DNA from: Bdellovibrionaceae bacterium UBA2316 | GTDB lineage: Bacteria; Bdellovibrionota; Bdellovibrionia; Bdellovibrionales; Bdellovibrionaceae | Length of the DNA stretch: 54,570 nt | Assembly: GCA_002345205.1 (NCBI GenBank) | Contig: DDVI01000027.1 | Span: 16,298-70,867, forward strand | Direction of reading: 5' to 3' | Shown: in pieces, positions 27,005-35,175 of the stretch | Layout: each line of letters opens with the position of its first letter | How positions within the stretch are numbered: the stretch's first letter is position 1 | Notes under the pieces: generated by a model | The model's input: the letters and a program-made list of their open reading frames with translations, nothing else | What the model was told of the DNA's origin: nothing | The model's database searches: none | Position numbers and translations under genes: made by a program

Positions 27005-28258
27005 CTACATTTTACGAGCGTCAATGATCCGTTTTAATTTTCCTGTCCGAGCATTCGTATCTAAGTCTGTCATGTGGACAAACTCTAAAACCAGCGGGTG
27101 GATTAGTTTATCATCCACTAGCTTTTTAATCATGCTTCTTTCTGTATAGATATGTTCCACAATTTCACGTTGAATTGCATCTGTTGGGTTATTAGCAGCT
27201 ACGCGGATTACAAGTTGATCGTGACCTTCGAAGTGCACTAGACGTAATTGGAAACCTTTAATGTGGATAAAGTCGTGGAACTTATTTAGTAACTGACTCA
27301 TATCTTCATAATAGATAGTAGCGGGGCCTACGCGAGCGCCTTCCTCCGATCGACCCAAAATTTTAAATTTACGATAATTAGTTACAGTGACATCATCAAC
27401 CCACATCGCCCGATCTCCGACAGGATAGCGAATAATGGGCATCAGGGACCGAGTTAAGTTTGTTAAAAACATTTTCCCGGGGCGGCCTGGCACCGTGATT
27501 ACTTCGAGGGTATCTTCATCTAGGATTTCCATAATTGTGTATTCCGAAAACACGCGGTGTTCTTGGATGTTGCATGTTTTATCTAAATACCCAAGAAGTC
27601 CCCCATCCACGCTGGCGTAGCCAATCGACTGGATGTGAACATTTGGAAAGACACTTTTAATAAACTGGATTTGATCTTCATACATACTTTCACCGCCAAA
27701 CAGAATTTTCTGTGGCGCGTGCAAGGAATTTTCTTGAGCGTATTCAGTTAACTTCATAATAGTAGTCGGAACGCCAGCCCAAGTCGTAATTTTGAACGAA
27801 TTCATGGTTTCAATAATATGATCAAATTCAGCACCACCACTTAAAGGATAGTGAACGACGTTAGAGTTCGATTTTTCAATAGATTTAGAAATAAACATAA
27901 ACGAAGCATACAAGTCACCTGCATAAAATAGATTAGCAATGCGTTCACCTGTTTCCAATCCGCCTTTCCGCATACCTTCGCCGAAGGCTCGGGTGAATAG
28001 TTCCCATTCGTCTAGCGCAAAGAAAGAAAATTTGGGATTTCCTGTTGTGCCGCCGCTTTTAAAAACGATGCCGTCAGCCTGGCTAGCCGTCAAAACTTGG
28101 TTGTTGTTAATTGAGTTTGCTTTCCAAAAGGCCGCACTATCTAAAATGGGCAATTGATCGATGGAAGAAAACGCGCCGACATCTTTGTAGAGATTTTTGT
28201 AAAATGGCGACCGTGTGCGGGCCGTTTCAACTAAGTCTTTCAATGAATAGATCTTCAT
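27005..28258 (-). CDS. LuxE/PaaK-type adenylate-forming enzyme
   Basis: 417 residues. The ATP-binding P-loop of the adenylate-forming superfamily is seen as FKSGGTTGNPKFSFF (about 67-81), then AGVPTTIMKL, LFGGESMYEDQI, YASVDGGLLGY (A5-type motif) and a late D in IIRYPVGDRAMW (about 290). PaaK and LuxE relatives activate carboxylic acids as acyl-AMP and pass them to CoA or a Cys. The C-terminal domain (HDFIHIKGFQLRLVHFEGHDQLVIRV) fits the PaaK lid. It overlaps the LuxC-fusion gene by 4 bases and resembles that gene's C-terminal half, so the two probably arose by duplication. Confidence 0.75.
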   Translation of the reverse strand: MKIYSLKDLVETARTRSPFYKNLYKDVGAFSSIDQLPILDSAAFWKANSINNNQVLTASQADGIVFKSGGTTGNPKFSFFALDEWELFTRAFGEGMRKGGLETGERIANLFYAGDLYASFMFISKSIEKSNSNVVHYPLSGGAEFDHIIETMNSFKITTWAGVPTTIMKLTEYAQENSLHAPQKILFGGESMYEDQIQFIKSVFPNVHIQSIGYASVDGGLLGYLDKTCNIQEHRVFSEYTIMEILDEDTLEVITVPGRPGKMFLTNLTRSLMPIIRYPVGDRAMWVDDVTVTNYRKFKILGRSEEGARVGPATIYYEDMSQLLNKFHDFIHIKGFQLRLVHFEGHDQLVIRVAANNPTDAIQREIVEHIYTERSMIKKLVDDKLIHPLVLEFVHMTDLDTNARTGKLKRIIDARKM

Positions 28259-30813
28259 GTGAAACCCCTGTTATCAATAATATGTAAAAGCTTTCCGCTA
28301 GCAGAACTGCGCGACATTTTTTCTGACGGAACAATTTCTATCTTAACTTCCAGAACTTTTTCGTAATTTACTAACTCGTCTAAGTCATAATAAGTTCCCA
28401 AGAACGCCTTTGTTACATCATCCATTGAACTTAAACCACGAACACTAAGGGACCTTAGGAAGCTGGTTTCATCTGCGTCTGAAGAAATCCGGATCGTCAT
28501 GAGTTCTCTGTTCCCATGCTTTTGAATAACAATTTGAAACTCACTCGATACTCCAAGTTTTTCAGTCAGTAGAGAACCAATATGGTTATAGTTCAGAAAA
28601 CTTCCCGCCGCGCGAAAAATATCACCATATCTGCCGTGTAATTCAAAACGCGGAGACTTTCGACCACAAGGGCAATCCGATTTAACCCAGCGACCGAGGT
28701 CACCGACATCGTAACGAAGTAGGTTTTGATCTTCGCGGGAATGGGTAGAGAAAATCAAACGCCCAAGTTCATCACCTTCCACCGATTGCAATGAATCTAC
28801 TTTTAAAATTTCAAGATGGTGAATGTTGTGATGTAAATGATATGTCTTATTATCTGAATACGGACATTGATATCCTAATGGGCCCATATCCACACTGCCA
28901 TAACTTGCGGATTTAATAACCAAAACACCAAACTCGCTTTTTAGTTTTTCAATTTGAGCAGTAGTGAATGCTTCGCCGCCATAGAATATTTTTTCAATAG
29001 TTCGCTCTTGTGATAACCACTGACGGTTGTGTTCAAGAAGTTGCATTAAATACGATGGCATTCCCATCAGAGTATTAACTTTGTATTTTTTGATGATTTG
29101 CCCAACAAAATCATAGTCCATGTAGGCAGACATTGGAAACTGCACTGCTTTTAGTTCTTCCATGATGGTAAAGAAACTTAGAAATCCGCCATATAAACCA
29201 CCACCAAAGAACAAGTTCATGGTTCTGTCTTTCTGTGGATCTAATCCTGCCGCCATTAGACCGTTTGCCGCCGCACGCATCTGAGTGTGATAATCAACAT
29301 AAGTAAACTGCGAGATTTTCGAAACACCTGAACTACCACCACTTTTGAAATAAAGCTGTGAGCTTGCTTGATCCGGTATGTTTTGAAAGTCCACTTTGTC
29401 CATCAAGTTTTGTGGAAAATGCGTGAAATGAATTTTGTTTTCATGGAGATCATCTAAAGTCGAAAATGAAGATAATGATTGTATACTTGATTCTAAACTC
29501 ACGCGACGGACGTAGCGATTTAAAGCAAAATGCCCATCATGAGGTTCACCCATATAGCTGTCTTGCATTTTTCCATTGGAACGAATGCGAGTCACACCAC
29601 ATGAATAGAACAAACGACTCAATTCAAATAATTCAGTAATATCGCAGGCTAGACCTACTGTTTGCAAATACTGTTTCATTGGTCTAAAGGTTTTAAGTAC
29701 CTGGCTCCTCTGTATAGGCTTAACCCAAATAGTTTTATAAAGTGGTGACGCACGCAATGAGGTGCGGGAATCAATCCAGATACGCCACTGGCCATCACTA
29801 TCTTCAATAACGTCGCTATATTCTGCCATCAATGACTTTTCGGTTTTTACAATTAAGCCCATCTTGGTAATTTCAGCATTTTCCATATCTGAAGTATCGT
29901 TGGGTGAATAGTTACCAACAACGGCCTTCATCTGCTTACCAAGATAGTCAGAGAATAACTTTAAATCTTGAAAACATGCATCTTCTAGGTACACGCATTG
30001 TGGACTTGAACAGGCCTGTTGGTTGAAAACAAATATATCATGGACAAGCGTTTTCACGGACTCGGGGTTTTGCCATTCTTTTTTTGTAAGATAAGAAAAG
30101 CTAATCTTGTGACCCCAATCAATGAAACGCGCCGATGACGGGACACTTTTCCTAATTTCATTAATCGCCTCTTCGCCACCCCAAGCGACGACGCCATCGG
30201 CATGGGAATACAAACGTTCTAGCAGCGATTTTTCTTTGGAACTAATATTCACAACACAGATGCGGCTTTTCCATCGAGCCGCGTGCGAATACTGCGTAAA
30301 TTCATTAAAGAAATCTTGGGTGAATGAACTCGAACTATGGCTTAGTTTTAAAATGTTAATGTTGCCCGTCATCAATCCTTCAAATGCGCTAAGAACAGGT
30401 AAAGCATAGTCATTTCCAGATAGAACTTGGACGATTAGGCCAAGTGGCTCCCATTTTTCAAAAACATTACCGTCAGAATTAATTCGTTTACTTGTAAATG
30501 GAGTGAAACTACCAAGTTCATTATTGATCTTAAATTTCAGCTGCTTCTTGGAAATAAAATCAGCAATAGATGAGATAATTTCTTTTGCCACTTCGGACGT
30601 TAAGCCGTCTTGCATCGTAAGCGTAGCCACCAACCGAGCCTTAATTTCCGATTCAGATTTTAATTCTTTAGAAAATGCATCACTTGATTCCACAAACGAA
30701 TCTACATCGAAGTTTTCTACAAGCGCAGATTCAATGCAGGATTCAATCGTTTCAAGTTTAGTGATCAGTTCATCATTGCCGATAGTTTGACCTTGCCAAA
30801 AGTGCGTTCTCAT
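28255..30813 (-). CDS. LuxC-type acyl-CoA reductase fused to an adenylation domain
   Basis: 852 residues. The first about 430 form a LuxC-family acyl reductase: GLIVQVLSGNDYALPVLSAFEG (about 130-150), WGGEEAINEIRK (about 212), and the active-site Cys in FNQQACSSPQCVYLE (about 270). The second half (from about 465) is a LuxE/PaaK-like adenylate-forming domain: YFKSGGSSGVSKIS, FFGGGLYGGFLSFF, GMPSYLMQLLEH, FYGGEAFTTAQI, SYGSVDMGPLGYQCP and LRYDVGDLGRWV. LuxC reduces an acyl group to an aldehyde with NADPH, so a fused activator could load it directly. Both ends overlap neighbours by 4 bases. In light-emitting bacteria LuxC and LuxE are separate proteins. Confidence 0.8.
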   Translation of the reverse strand: MRTHFWQGQTIGNDELITKLETIESCIESALVENFDVDSFVESSDAFSKELKSESEIKARLVATLTMQDGLTSEVAKEIISSIADFISKKQLKFKINNELGSFTPFTSKRINSDGNVFEKWEPLGLIVQVLSGNDYALPVLSAFEGLMTGNINILKLSHSSSSFTQDFFNEFTQYSHAARWKSRICVVNISSKEKSLLERLYSHADGVVAWGGEEAINEIRKSVPSSARFIDWGHKISFSYLTKKEWQNPESVKTLVHDIFVFNQQACSSPQCVYLEDACFQDLKLFSDYLGKQMKAVVGNYSPNDTSDMENAEITKMGLIVKTEKSLMAEYSDVIEDSDGQWRIWIDSRTSLRASPLYKTIWVKPIQRSQVLKTFRPMKQYLQTVGLACDITELFELSRLFYSCGVTRIRSNGKMQDSYMGEPHDGHFALNRYVRRVSLESSIQSLSSFSTLDDLHENKIHFTHFPQNLMDKVDFQNIPDQASSQLYFKSGGSSGVSKISQFTYVDYHTQMRAAANGLMAAGLDPQKDRTMNLFFGGGLYGGFLSFFTIMEELKAVQFPMSAYMDYDFVGQIIKKYKVNTLMGMPSYLMQLLEHNRQWLSQERTIEKIFYGGEAFTTAQIEKLKSEFGVLVIKSASYGSVDMGPLGYQCPYSDNKTYHLHHNIHHLEILKVDSLQSVEGDELGRLIFSTHSREDQNLLRYDVGDLGRWVKSDCPCGRKSPRFELHGRYGDIFRAAGSFLNYNHIGSLLTEKLGVSSEFQIVIQKHGNRELMTIRISSDADETSFLRSLSVRGLSSMDDVTKAFLGTYYDLDELVNYEKVLEVKIEIVPSEKMSRSSASGKLLHIIDNRGFT

Positions 30814-31973
30814 ACGAAATCCTTTAGTAATTCCGCCGCAGCTACTGCACAGCTCTTATTTTTTGAAATTCCAGCGCGTCCTAAAACTTCGAACCAGTCT
30901 GTATTTAAACCACACCCGCAGGATTCACCGGTGTGCAATTTTCCAAGGTCACCCATTGTCACAGAATGGGCGGGAGCCGATGTTATGTACGGGGAGATAA
31001 ACTGAATAAAACCAGGTTGTTCGTAACCTACGGGTTCTAACGTTTTCAAATTGCGAATAATAATTTTCGAATATATCGGTGCATGGAAGTGATGATTTGC
31101 GCATTCAATATAAGGAATGCAATGTTCCACCGATCCAAAACCGTCCCGCAAACGACTATTGGGAATTCCTAGCTGATCTTCTGCTAAGGCATATAGTTCA
31201 GATTTTTTAATCTCTTGATTGGCATACCCTTTCCAACCACCACCTAAAAAGACAAGCGATTCAGGAGATAGCTTTAATTTGGGGTATTTTAAATCTTTCA
31301 TTCTTTGTAAAGTGAAGTAAAAAAATGATGGGAAGCCAAAAATGCGAACCGGAAGCCCTTGGATTTCATATTCCTGCAGAGTCCGCATAGCGCCGAACAC
31401 ATCGAAATCGTGAGTTCCCTTGCCCGTAAATTTTAGGCAATATTCAGCCCTATTTACGGGAGCGTATTTAGTTAGATAATTATCGGTAAACGCCGTACCT
31501 AATTTTGAATCGGGTTCAGTTTGGTAGGTATACAGTAAATAGTTTGCTTTTGAATTGGGTGTGATCCAGCCGAAGTAGTCGTATATCAAATCAACCATCT
31601 TTTGGGCGGAACCCAGACTCCATTCATCAAAAAACATTTGTGATTTTTGTCCGGACGTACCAGACGACGTTAAGTTGATATGAACATTGTCATCGGAAAC
31701 AGACTTGACGGCGTGGTATTTAAAAAACTCGGCGGGAATACTAGGGATTTTTGTTAAATCGCCATCCCATGTGTTAATATCAAAATTAGAATCTCTTAAT
31801 AGCTGGCGATAGAAGGTCGATTTTTCCTGATGCCAGCGAATGATTTCTTTCATGGCCTGAATAAACAATAAGTCCGTTTCCGCAGACTTTGCATAGGGTT
31901 CATAAATCTTGCAAATTTTTTCTACGGCCGATAAAAGTGCGCGATTAGGAGGAAAAATTTCTTTATTTGTCAT
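30810..31973 (-). CDS. LuxE-family acyl-protein synthetase
   Basis: 387 residues, close to the length of LuxE. Seen: ILRWHQEKSTFYRQLL-like N-terminus (residues 48-64), PSIPAEFFKYHAVKS, the P-loop NLTSSGTSGQKSQMFFDE (about 98-115), the LGGGWKGYANQEI segment and the C-terminal LGKLHTGESCGCGLNTDWFEVLGR with Cys residues near the position of the acyl-accepting Cys of LuxE. It would activate a fatty acid with ATP and pass the acyl group to the LuxC-like reductase encoded next to it. It overlaps both neighbours (4 and 11 bases). Confidence 0.8.
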   Translation of the reverse strand: MTNKEIFPPNRALLSAVEKICKIYEPYAKSAETDLLFIQAMKEIIRWHQEKSTFYRQLLRDSNFDINTWDGDLTKIPSIPAEFFKYHAVKSVSDDNVHINLTSSGTSGQKSQMFFDEWSLGSAQKMVDLIYDYFGWITPNSKANYLLYTYQTEPDSKLGTAFTDNYLTKYAPVNRAEYCLKFTGKGTHDFDVFGAMRTLQEYEIQGLPVRIFGFPSFFYFTLQRMKDLKYPKLKLSPESLVFLGGGWKGYANQEIKKSELYALAEDQLGIPNSRLRDGFGSVEHCIPYIECANHHFHAPIYSKIIIRNLKTLEPVGYEQPGFIQFISPYITSAPAHSVTMGDLGKLHTGESCGCGLNTDWFEVLGRAGISKNKSCAVAAAELLKDFV

Positions 31974-33138
31974 CGAATACCCCTAGAACATCAAGATGCA
32001 TTTGCTTCCATAAATCCACATACTGATCAATATAAGGCTTGAACGATTTTTCGATTTGCATTCCACGGAAATTTAGTGGCTCCATTGAACGTGTCATCAG
32101 TACCAGGTCCATAAATTTACCTTTGTAATCTAACATTGCTGGGTAGATAGCAGACGGTAAAAAATTAACATCTAGCAATGTTTCTAACGACAATATGCTA
32201 TCCATCGCCATTAAGATTTCCACATACGAAACTCCGTAATCATGAAGCTGCTGAAGTAGAGGACGCAGACGACCCGCCATTGAATAAAATGGCGCTGTGG
32301 CGGTGATCAATGCGCAGTAGCCGTCGGATTTGCTTAAGTAACCGTAGATATCAACTTCGCCATTTTTTGAAGTAAGAAGTAAATTCGGCTCATGAAATGG
32401 AAAAAACACATCAAACGGATCTTTAAATGTTTGGGCGAAACGTCGTTTAACAAAATCAGGGGCTAAGATAATTTCAAACTCTAAATGTTCGCCGCTGGGC
32501 TTTGGACGGACCATTTTCAATAACCGTGGCATCGGATGGGGCGATTTGATATATTTCTCGCTTGCCTTGAAAATCGGACCAAGCGCCTCGGGGACTTCTT
32601 CGATGCGCGCCCGTTTTTTTAACACTTCGGGATCATGCTTCGCCATCAAAGTGAGAGTTTCATAGCTGGCCAGGCGGTGTGCATTTGGGAAGATTCCCAG
32701 AGGCTTAAATTTATTTTTAATGAAAACCAATTGCGGACTAACGCTCAGGGTTCGAGTAGTAGCATAGATGGAATTTACGATCTTGTTATCTTTCATCAAA
32801 TAATCAGACGCGTGGTTTAGAAGAATAGAAGCTAAGCCTTTGCTTTGATAGTAAGGATGAGTAACAAATCCTTCCGCGCGCGCGATCTTGAAAAATACGT
32901 CTACTTCAAAAACGGCAGACGCGCACAGGGCATTTTTATCTGGATCCACAATCACCAGCCAAAGACTATCCTTTTCTAGAATAATTTTCTGCATGACGGT
33001 ACGATCAGTTCCCAGCGCTAACGGATAGTTGCTGCCATAAATGGTAAAATACAAGGTTAATAAGTCCTGAATGTCAGAAACTTTTGCTCGACGCATGACT
33101 AAACCACTGTCTAACTTAATAACTTCACCATGCTTCAT
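31963..33138 (-). CDS. GNAT-family acyltransferase
   Basis: 391 residues. The N-terminal about 170 residues are a GNAT domain: VMRRAKVSDIQDLLTLY, LCASAVFEVDVFFKIARAEGFVTHP and the acyl-CoA loop HPYYQSKGLASILLNHA (about 112-128, Q/RxxGxA). The C-terminal half (from about 220) shows a second alpha/beta region (VEILMAMDSILSLETLLDVNFLPSAIYPAM) that may be a degenerate second GNAT-like module. The substrate could be an amine in the pathway of this operon, but the sequence does not say. It overlaps the MFS gene by 4 bases and the LuxE-like gene by 11. Confidence 0.7.
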   Translation of the reverse strand: MKHGEVIKLDSGLVMRRAKVSDIQDLLTLYFTIYGSNYPLALGTDRTVMQKIILEKDSLWLVIVDPDKNALCASAVFEVDVFFKIARAEGFVTHPYYQSKGLASILLNHASDYLMKDNKIVNSIYATTRTLSVSPQLVFIKNKFKPLGIFPNAHRLASYETLTLMAKHDPEVLKKRARIEEVPEALGPIFKASEKYIKSPHPMPRLLKMVRPKPSGEHLEFEIILAPDFVKRRFAQTFKDPFDVFFPFHEPNLLLTSKNGEVDIYGYLSKSDGYCALITATAPFYSMAGRLRPLLQQLHDYGVSYVEILMAMDSILSLETLLDVNFLPSAIYPAMLDYKGKFMDLVLMTRSMEPLNFRGMQIEKSFKPYIDQYVDLWKQMHLDVLGVFDDK

Positions 33139-34388
33139 TCAAAAATCTCCTTACCGTGACGACGGAAAGTAAAAAAAGACAGAGCTGCAAAAACAACAAG
33201 CACAATTCCGCTTACGCGTCCCAAATCAACAATAGGAAACGACTGCTGCAAAAATCCAAGTAGTGCCAATGAAAACGGTAACGTCGCCGTGCTGATTAGA
33301 TTAACTAAGCTCATCACTTTAGGAACATCGCTCGCTTTCGGTTGTGTTTGCAAAATGTTTATAATCAAAACATTTGCTACACCCAGGGCGAAACCCATCA
33401 AGAACAAAGAAAATGAGGCGACCAAGAAACTAATGTTATGGACGCCTGCCGCGCCCGCGAATGTAAACACTGAAAAGCCTAAACTTAATACGACTAAAAA
33501 AAACCAAGCCCAAAAAAGTGGTTTGGTTTTCACCGATATAAAGCTAAGCACGGCCCCGCCCAGCAGGATGCCAGCGCCAACAACGGTTTCTAAAATTGCG
33601 AGCGAATTAAATGAATTTCCAAATAAGTCTTTTGCCATGGATGGCATCAGAACTTGAAGTGGACTCAATAGAAGATTCATTAGTAAGAATACGCCCAGCA
33701 TTACGGCGATGATCGTCTGTGATTTCAGAAAGCCAATAGACAGAGTTTGGCTTTGTTCGTTTTCTACAGAGGTTGGCATTTTATTTTTTGTAACAAGCGA
33801 TAACGCGTAAGCCGAAACAAGGTAGCTAAAACCCGTAATCGCAAAAAGCCCGCTCAAACCAAATCTATTAAATGCGAATAATCCCAACACTGGGCCAAGA
33901 ATTGTTGCAAATGATGTTACAGTAGAAAGCTTGGCCGTGAGTTTTTGTACAGCATCAGATTCTTTGATTTCAACCGCTAGTGATAAAATCGCTGGATTAA
34001 AAAATGCTGAAAAAATGTTAGAGATAAAAACAGAAACAAATAGAAGCCACAACACCCGTTGTCCAGATTCTGTGCTTAACAAACTTGGAAATAGAAAAAC
34101 CAGAACAAATGCTAATAGGTAAATAAATCCCCGCATTAGATCAGAAAACAGCACTGTCTTTAGTGCGCCAAAACGGATAATCGCAAAACCTGAATGCTTC
34201 ACTAAAAGGGCGTGCGGCAGTCCACCTACCACAAGATACCAAATTAGAAATGCTTCACCAAAACTAGATGTTATGAACCAAATTAAACCAAGCTGAACCA
34301 TACGATCCGACACTTGTGAGAGCGTTTGCCCTACAAGTAACAATAAATCATCTATCTGTGCAGATCGTTTGATTGCCGTCGTATTCAT
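33135..34388 (-). CDS. MFS transporter
   Basis: 417 residues with about 12 membrane helices. A typical MFS loop between helices 2 and 3 is replaced by GFAIIRFGALKTVLFSDLMRG, with the conserved Asp/Arg pattern, as in the MFS_3/enterobactin exporter-like drug:H+ antiporters. It is the first gene of the coupled operon with the LuxC/LuxE-like genes, so it likely exports the product or an intermediate. The promoter region is shared with the divergent Cys-repeat lipoprotein gene and holds a perfect inverted repeat. Confidence 0.8.
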   Translation of the reverse strand: MNTTAIKRSAQIDDLLLLVGQTLSQVSDRMVQLGLIWFITSSFGEAFLIWYLVVGGLPHALLVKHSGFAIIRFGALKTVLFSDLMRGFIYLLAFVLVFLFPSLLSTESGQRVLWLLFVSVFISNIFSAFFNPAILSLAVEIKESDAVQKLTAKLSTVTSFATILGPVLGLFAFNRFGLSGLFAITGFSYLVSAYALSLVTKNKMPTSVENEQSQTLSIGFLKSQTIIAVMLGVFLLMNLLLSPLQVLMPSMAKDLFGNSFNSLAILETVVGAGILLGGAVLSFISVKTKPLFWAWFFLVVLSLGFSVFTFAGAAGVHNISFLVASFSLFLMGFALGVANVLIINILQTQPKASDVPKVMSLVNLISTATLPFSLALLGFLQQSFPIVDLGRVSGIVLVVFAALSFFTFRRHGKEIFE

Positions 34389-34477
34389 ATAGTTTTATCC
34401 AGTATAGAAGGTAGCGAATTTTTAGAATTTGGTTAGTGTCAAAACTTTGTACAGCACAATTTTCATAGAGTGAAAAT

Positions 34478-34505
34478 CGAACTAAAGCATATATAGTTTA
34501 GTTCG
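34478..34505. promoter_or_regulatory. Inverted repeat, candidate operator
   Basis: CGAACTAAA, ten bases, then TTTAGTTCG: a perfect 9-bp dyad, centre-to-centre about two helical turns, between the divergent MFS operon and lipoprotein gene. No T-run follows, so a terminator is unlikely. Confidence 0.5.
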
Positions 34506-34636
34506 CGGAATTTCCGTCGTGTTTCAAATCAATGTGACGGATTTTGTACAAAAATCTTGCGACCCTATTGTGAAAAACTACTTTCTAAAATAAAACATCA
34601 CAGTCAGTTAACACAATATTCAACTGGGGTGGTTGT

Positions 34637-35140
34637 ATGAAATCGGTATTGATTTTAATATCGTCTATTTTATTTTTAGGTGCTTGTAGCAATTCAAGCG
34701 ATTCTAACGAAGGCGGCGGAGACGCTGGTTCACAAATAACGTACGCGACATATGAAATCAGCGAAGGCTGTTCTACCGGTGTTCAAAAAGTAAATGCGGC
34801 GAACGAAGCCGAATTAAAAAAGGCGTTCTGCGAAAAGTTGAAAGACAATACGGCTAACGGTAACTGCGCGTCTTATCAACGTGAAGAAGCGTTCAAGTCT
34901 ATGCAGTGTGAAGGCGTATGGCCGCACTCCTCTGGCTCAGGTTATAAATCAAATAGCTCACAATCCTACAGCTATCGGGTAAATTCGTGTAACACGGGCT
35001 TCCACTATTTCGCTTCATCAAATTCGCGTAGTGGGCAAAAAGCGTATTGTGATGCTTTGTTGAATGATGATTTAAATCAAAACTGTGCACGTGAAAAACG
35101 CCAAGAGCAATTCAACGAATCACGTTGTAACGAACTTTAG
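34637..35140 (+). CDS. Lipoprotein with two tandem four-Cys repeats
   Basis: 167 residues. The signal peptide ends in a good lipobox (LGAC, Cys at residue 17). After a Ser/Gly-rich linker come two repeats with identical Cys spacing, C-x19-C-x11-C-x13-C: the first starts at CSTGVQKVNA and the second at CNTGFHYFAS. Other matching positions include the NxNC before the third Cys and RxExF between third and fourth. Each repeat probably folds as a small disulfide-stabilised domain in the periplasm or on the cell surface. I do not recognise the fold. It is transcribed away from the MFS operon and ends in a strong shared terminator. Confidence 0.75.
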   Translation: MKSVLILISSILFLGACSNSSDSNEGGGDAGSQITYATYEISEGCSTGVQKVNAANEAELKKAFCEKLKDNTANGNCASYQREEAFKSMQCEGVWPHSSGSGYKSNSSQSYSYRVNSCNTGFHYFASSNSRSGQKAYCDALLNDDLNQNCAREKRQEQFNESRCNEL

Positions 35141-35145
35141 AAATT

Positions 35146-35175
35146 AAAAAGCCCACTCCATGGTGGGCTTTTTTT
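35146..35175. terminator. Bidirectional terminator
   Basis: AAAAAGCCCAC pairs with GTGGGCTTTTT around a six-base loop. It lies between the converging Cys-repeat lipoprotein gene and the ABC-F gene, whose stop codon touches it. Confidence 0.9.

Noticed and set aside
28255..31973. Bioluminescence operon
   Set aside because: LuxC- and LuxE-like proteins are present but there is no luxA, luxB or luxD in the window; the genes are better read as a fatty-acid activation and reduction set.
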